From: an uncultured Bacilli bacterium
GTDB lineage: Bacteria > Bacillota_I > Bacilli_A > RF39 > UBA660
Assembly (NCBI GenBank): GCA_947628725.1
Contig: CANRAQ010000003.1
Location: 1-33,228, forward strand
Direction: 5' to 3'
Length of the DNA: 33,228 bases
How positions within the stretch are numbered: the first letter of the stretch is position 1; each line of letters begins with the position of its first letter. A model generated the notes under the pieces. It ran no database searches. It was not told where the DNA came from and saw only the letters and a list, made by a program, of their open reading frames with translations. This document shows, piece by piece, positions 31,692 to 33,228 of the stretch. The position numbers and the translations under genes were made by a program.

Positions 31692-32441
31692 GTTGCCATC
31701 AAGTTGTTCAATTTTATCTTTTATTCTGTAAGAATTACCTGTTATATTTATTACATGGGAATGATGTAATAATCTATCTAATATGGCATTGGCAAGTGTA
31801 TTATCACTAAAGACTTCTCCCCATTTACTAAATACCATATTTGTTGTTATTATTGTTGAATGCTTTTCATATCTTTTAGCTATCAGTTGGAATAGTAAAT
31901 TTGCTCCTTGTTTATCAACTGGTAAATATCCTATCTCATCTATAATCAATAACTGATATCTACAAAAATGTTTTATTCTTGCTTCTAGTTTATTTTCAAA
32001 ATGTGCCTTATTTAGTTGAGTTATTAAATCATGGCAAGATATAAAATACACTGAATACCTTTTCTTTGCTGCTGTTATTCCTATTGAGATTGCCAAGTGA
32101 GTTTTCCCAACTCCACTTGATCCTACAAACAATATGTTTTCATGTTTCTCTAAAAATCTTAATGTATTTAAATCTTCTATTTCTTCTTTATTTATTGATG
32201 GTTGATAATCAAAATCAAAATCTGACAGTTCTTTTTCATATGGAAATGCTGATACTGTCACTTGTATTTTTGATGCTCTTTCATCTCGATATTCTATTTC
32301 TTTATTTGTAAGCTCTAATAGAGCTTTTTGAAATGGTATTTTCTTTTTTACTATCTCATCTATATAATTTGGTAAATAACTTCTAAATTTTTCTAGTTTT
32401 AATAATTCTAAATTGTTTAATAATTTACTATATTCATTCAT
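31680..32441 (-). CDS. istB: IS21-family ATP-binding protein IstB
   Basis: A 253-residue AAA+ helper of IS21 transposition, related to DnaC/DnaI, which works with the IstA transposase in target selection. Walker A is FVGSSGVGKTHLAISIG (about 102-118), Walker B LLIIDEIGYLP, and the sensor segment STIITTNMVFSKWGEVF; a C-terminal LDRLLHHSHVINITGNSYR is the IstB hallmark. Its ATG overlaps the istA stop by 8 bp. It appears full length and intact. Confidence 0.95.
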   Translation of the reverse strand: MNEYSKLLNNLELLKLEKFRSYLPNYIDEIVKKKIPFQKALLELTNKEIEYRDERASKIQVTVSAFPYEKELSDFDFDYQPSINKEEIEDLNTLRFLEKHENILFVGSSGVGKTHLAISIGITAAKKRYSVYFISCHDLITQLNKAHFENKLEARIKHFCRYQLLIIDEIGYLPVDKQGANLLFQLIAKRYEKHSTIITTNMVFSKWGEVFSDNTLANAILDRLLHHSHVINITGNSYRIKDKIEQLDGNQKG

Positions 32442-33228
32442 CTATAATCACTCCTAATATTTTATCTTTCTTTTTTAGTTCTATTATTTCTTGTATTTCT
32501 TCTTCTGTTTTATTTTTATATGCTTCACTTTTCATTATTTCTTTTAAATCACTTTCATGATAATTTAAATACTTATCGCTTATTTCATATTGGCAAATAA
32601 AATCTGTAATGTTATAATATATATTGATTCTGGAATCAATCTCTGATATGGTTACTTGTTTTCCTATCAGATATGTTGGAACTGAGTATTTTTTACCTTT
32701 ATACGTTATCATGGATTCTTTTGATACTTTATATGTTTTTTCAGGCTCATAATAGTTTATCAATCTATCCCATAACGGTAATGAGTTTAAATACTCTTTT
32801 TCTTTTTCATGAACTTTACTTGGAATTATCCCAACTCCTTGTACAACTTCGTTATTAATATCTTCCATTATTTCTTTTACTATTTTATTTAATTCTTCCC
32901 AAGTTTCAAATTCTTCATTATATGGTCTTAGTCTTTCCATTATTCTAGCTAATGTTTCTACTTTTCCTTTTGTTTCAGGCCGATATCCTATACAAGCAAG
33001 TGGGGTAAATCCTGCATCATTACTAAATTCTTTAAATCTTTTATTAAATACAACTTCAGTCGTTGTTGTCCTTGCTTTATCAACTACTGTTCTCATATTA
33101 TCAAATAATATTTCTCTAGGACAACCATTAAAATATCCAAAACCCTCAACTAAACATTTAAATAAAGTATTTTGATTTCTATCATTTGTTAATTCAATAT
33201 ATTTATATCTTGAATAACCAAGTATCAT
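32434..33228 (-). CDS. istA: IS21-family transposase IstA (partial, 5' end outside window)
   Basis: The C-terminal 264 residues of a DDE transposase. Visible features are YIELTNDRNQNTLFKCL, GYFNGCPREILFDNMRTVV with the second catalytic Asp (LFDNM), and GYRPETKGKVETLARIMERLRP with the catalytic Glu (KGKVE). An IstA C-terminal domain (TYKGKKYSVPTYLIGKQV) follows. No frameshift is seen in this portion. The gene continues past the window edge. Confidence 0.93.
   Translation of the reverse strand: MILGYSRYKYIELTNDRNQNTLFKCLVEGFGYFNGCPREILFDNMRTVVDKARTTTTEVVFNKRFKEFSNDAGFTPLACIGYRPETKGKVETLARIMERLRPYNEEFETWEELNKIVKEIMEDINNEVVQGVGIIPSKVHEKEKEYLNSLPLWDRLINYYEPEKTYKVSKESMITYKGKKYSVPTYLIGKQVTISEIDSRINIYYNITDFICQYEISDKYLNYHESDLKEIMKSEAYKNKTEEEIQEIIELKKKDKILGVIIDE

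Larger units (their letters stand above)
31619..33228 (-). mobile_element. IS21-family insertion sequence (incomplete at window edge)
   Basis: The istA-istB gene pair on the minus strand with an 8-bp overlap defines an IS21-family element. The istB-side end is placed at about 31619, where TGTCAATA begins; inside it TTGGACA occurs twice (31632-31638, 31657-31663), 25 bp apart, as expected of IS21 multiple terminal repeats. The other end lies beyond 33228, so the boundary and any target duplication cannot be verified. Confidence 0.75.

Noticed and set aside
32066..32858. Plus-strand open frames across istB/istA
   Set aside because: They are hydrophobic antisense shadows of well-supported transposase genes.

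Overview
The window comes from a very AT-rich, low-GC Gram-positive (Bacillota) chromosome using the standard bacterial code: TGG encodes Trp, and TGA works as a stop, for example at the ends of the second KilA-N gene and of istA. A clear CotE homologue next to miaB, the same neighbourhood as in Bacillus subtilis, points to a Bacilli-type lineage that forms spores or descends from spore formers. Exact taxonomy cannot be fixed from sequence alone.

Layout. 1-4845: a class B penicillin-binding protein gene (transpeptidase plus one PASTA domain, SpoVD/FtsI type) split by a 3,735-bp element. The element carries an AbiE toxin-antitoxin pair, a small protein and a large serine recombinase. The breakpoints (CA at 445-446 and 4180-4181) are so precise that removing the element restores the reading frame. 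4868-8957: two tandem pentapeptide-repeat-like paralogues and a lipoprotein, each with its own TTGACA/extended -10 promoter. 9032-14723: housekeeping genes cysS, ldh, mraY, metG and convergent maf. 14724-15063: a regulatory intergenic region. 15064-19413: an AMP-forming acyl-CoA synthetase, then a hybrid histidine kinase with receiver and Hpt domains translationally coupled to a receiver-only protein. 19497-24033: an unknown gene, miaB, a zinc-ribbon membrane protein, cotE and a Fic-like protein without its catalytic His. 24051-28983: rpsP-khpA, then cdsA-rseP-ABC ATPase-ABC permease. 29097-29511: four tRNA genes (Ile, Glu, Gln, Thr) in two promoter/terminator units. 29611-33228: an accessory region with two tandem KilA-N paralogues and an IS21-family element (istB complete, istA running off the edge).

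Most striking is the split penicillin-binding protein. The insertion lies between the SxN and KTG active-site motifs, so neither half can be an enzyme. The rejoined ends give a textbook serine-integrase attP (13-bp dyad arms centred on the CA crossover), and excision would rebuild an uninterrupted transpeptidase. In a lineage that encodes CotE this resembles the developmentally excised elements that interrupt sporulation genes such as sigK (skin element) and spsM (SP-beta). Whether this element is excised on cue, is constitutively mobile, or simply inactivated the gene cannot be decided here.
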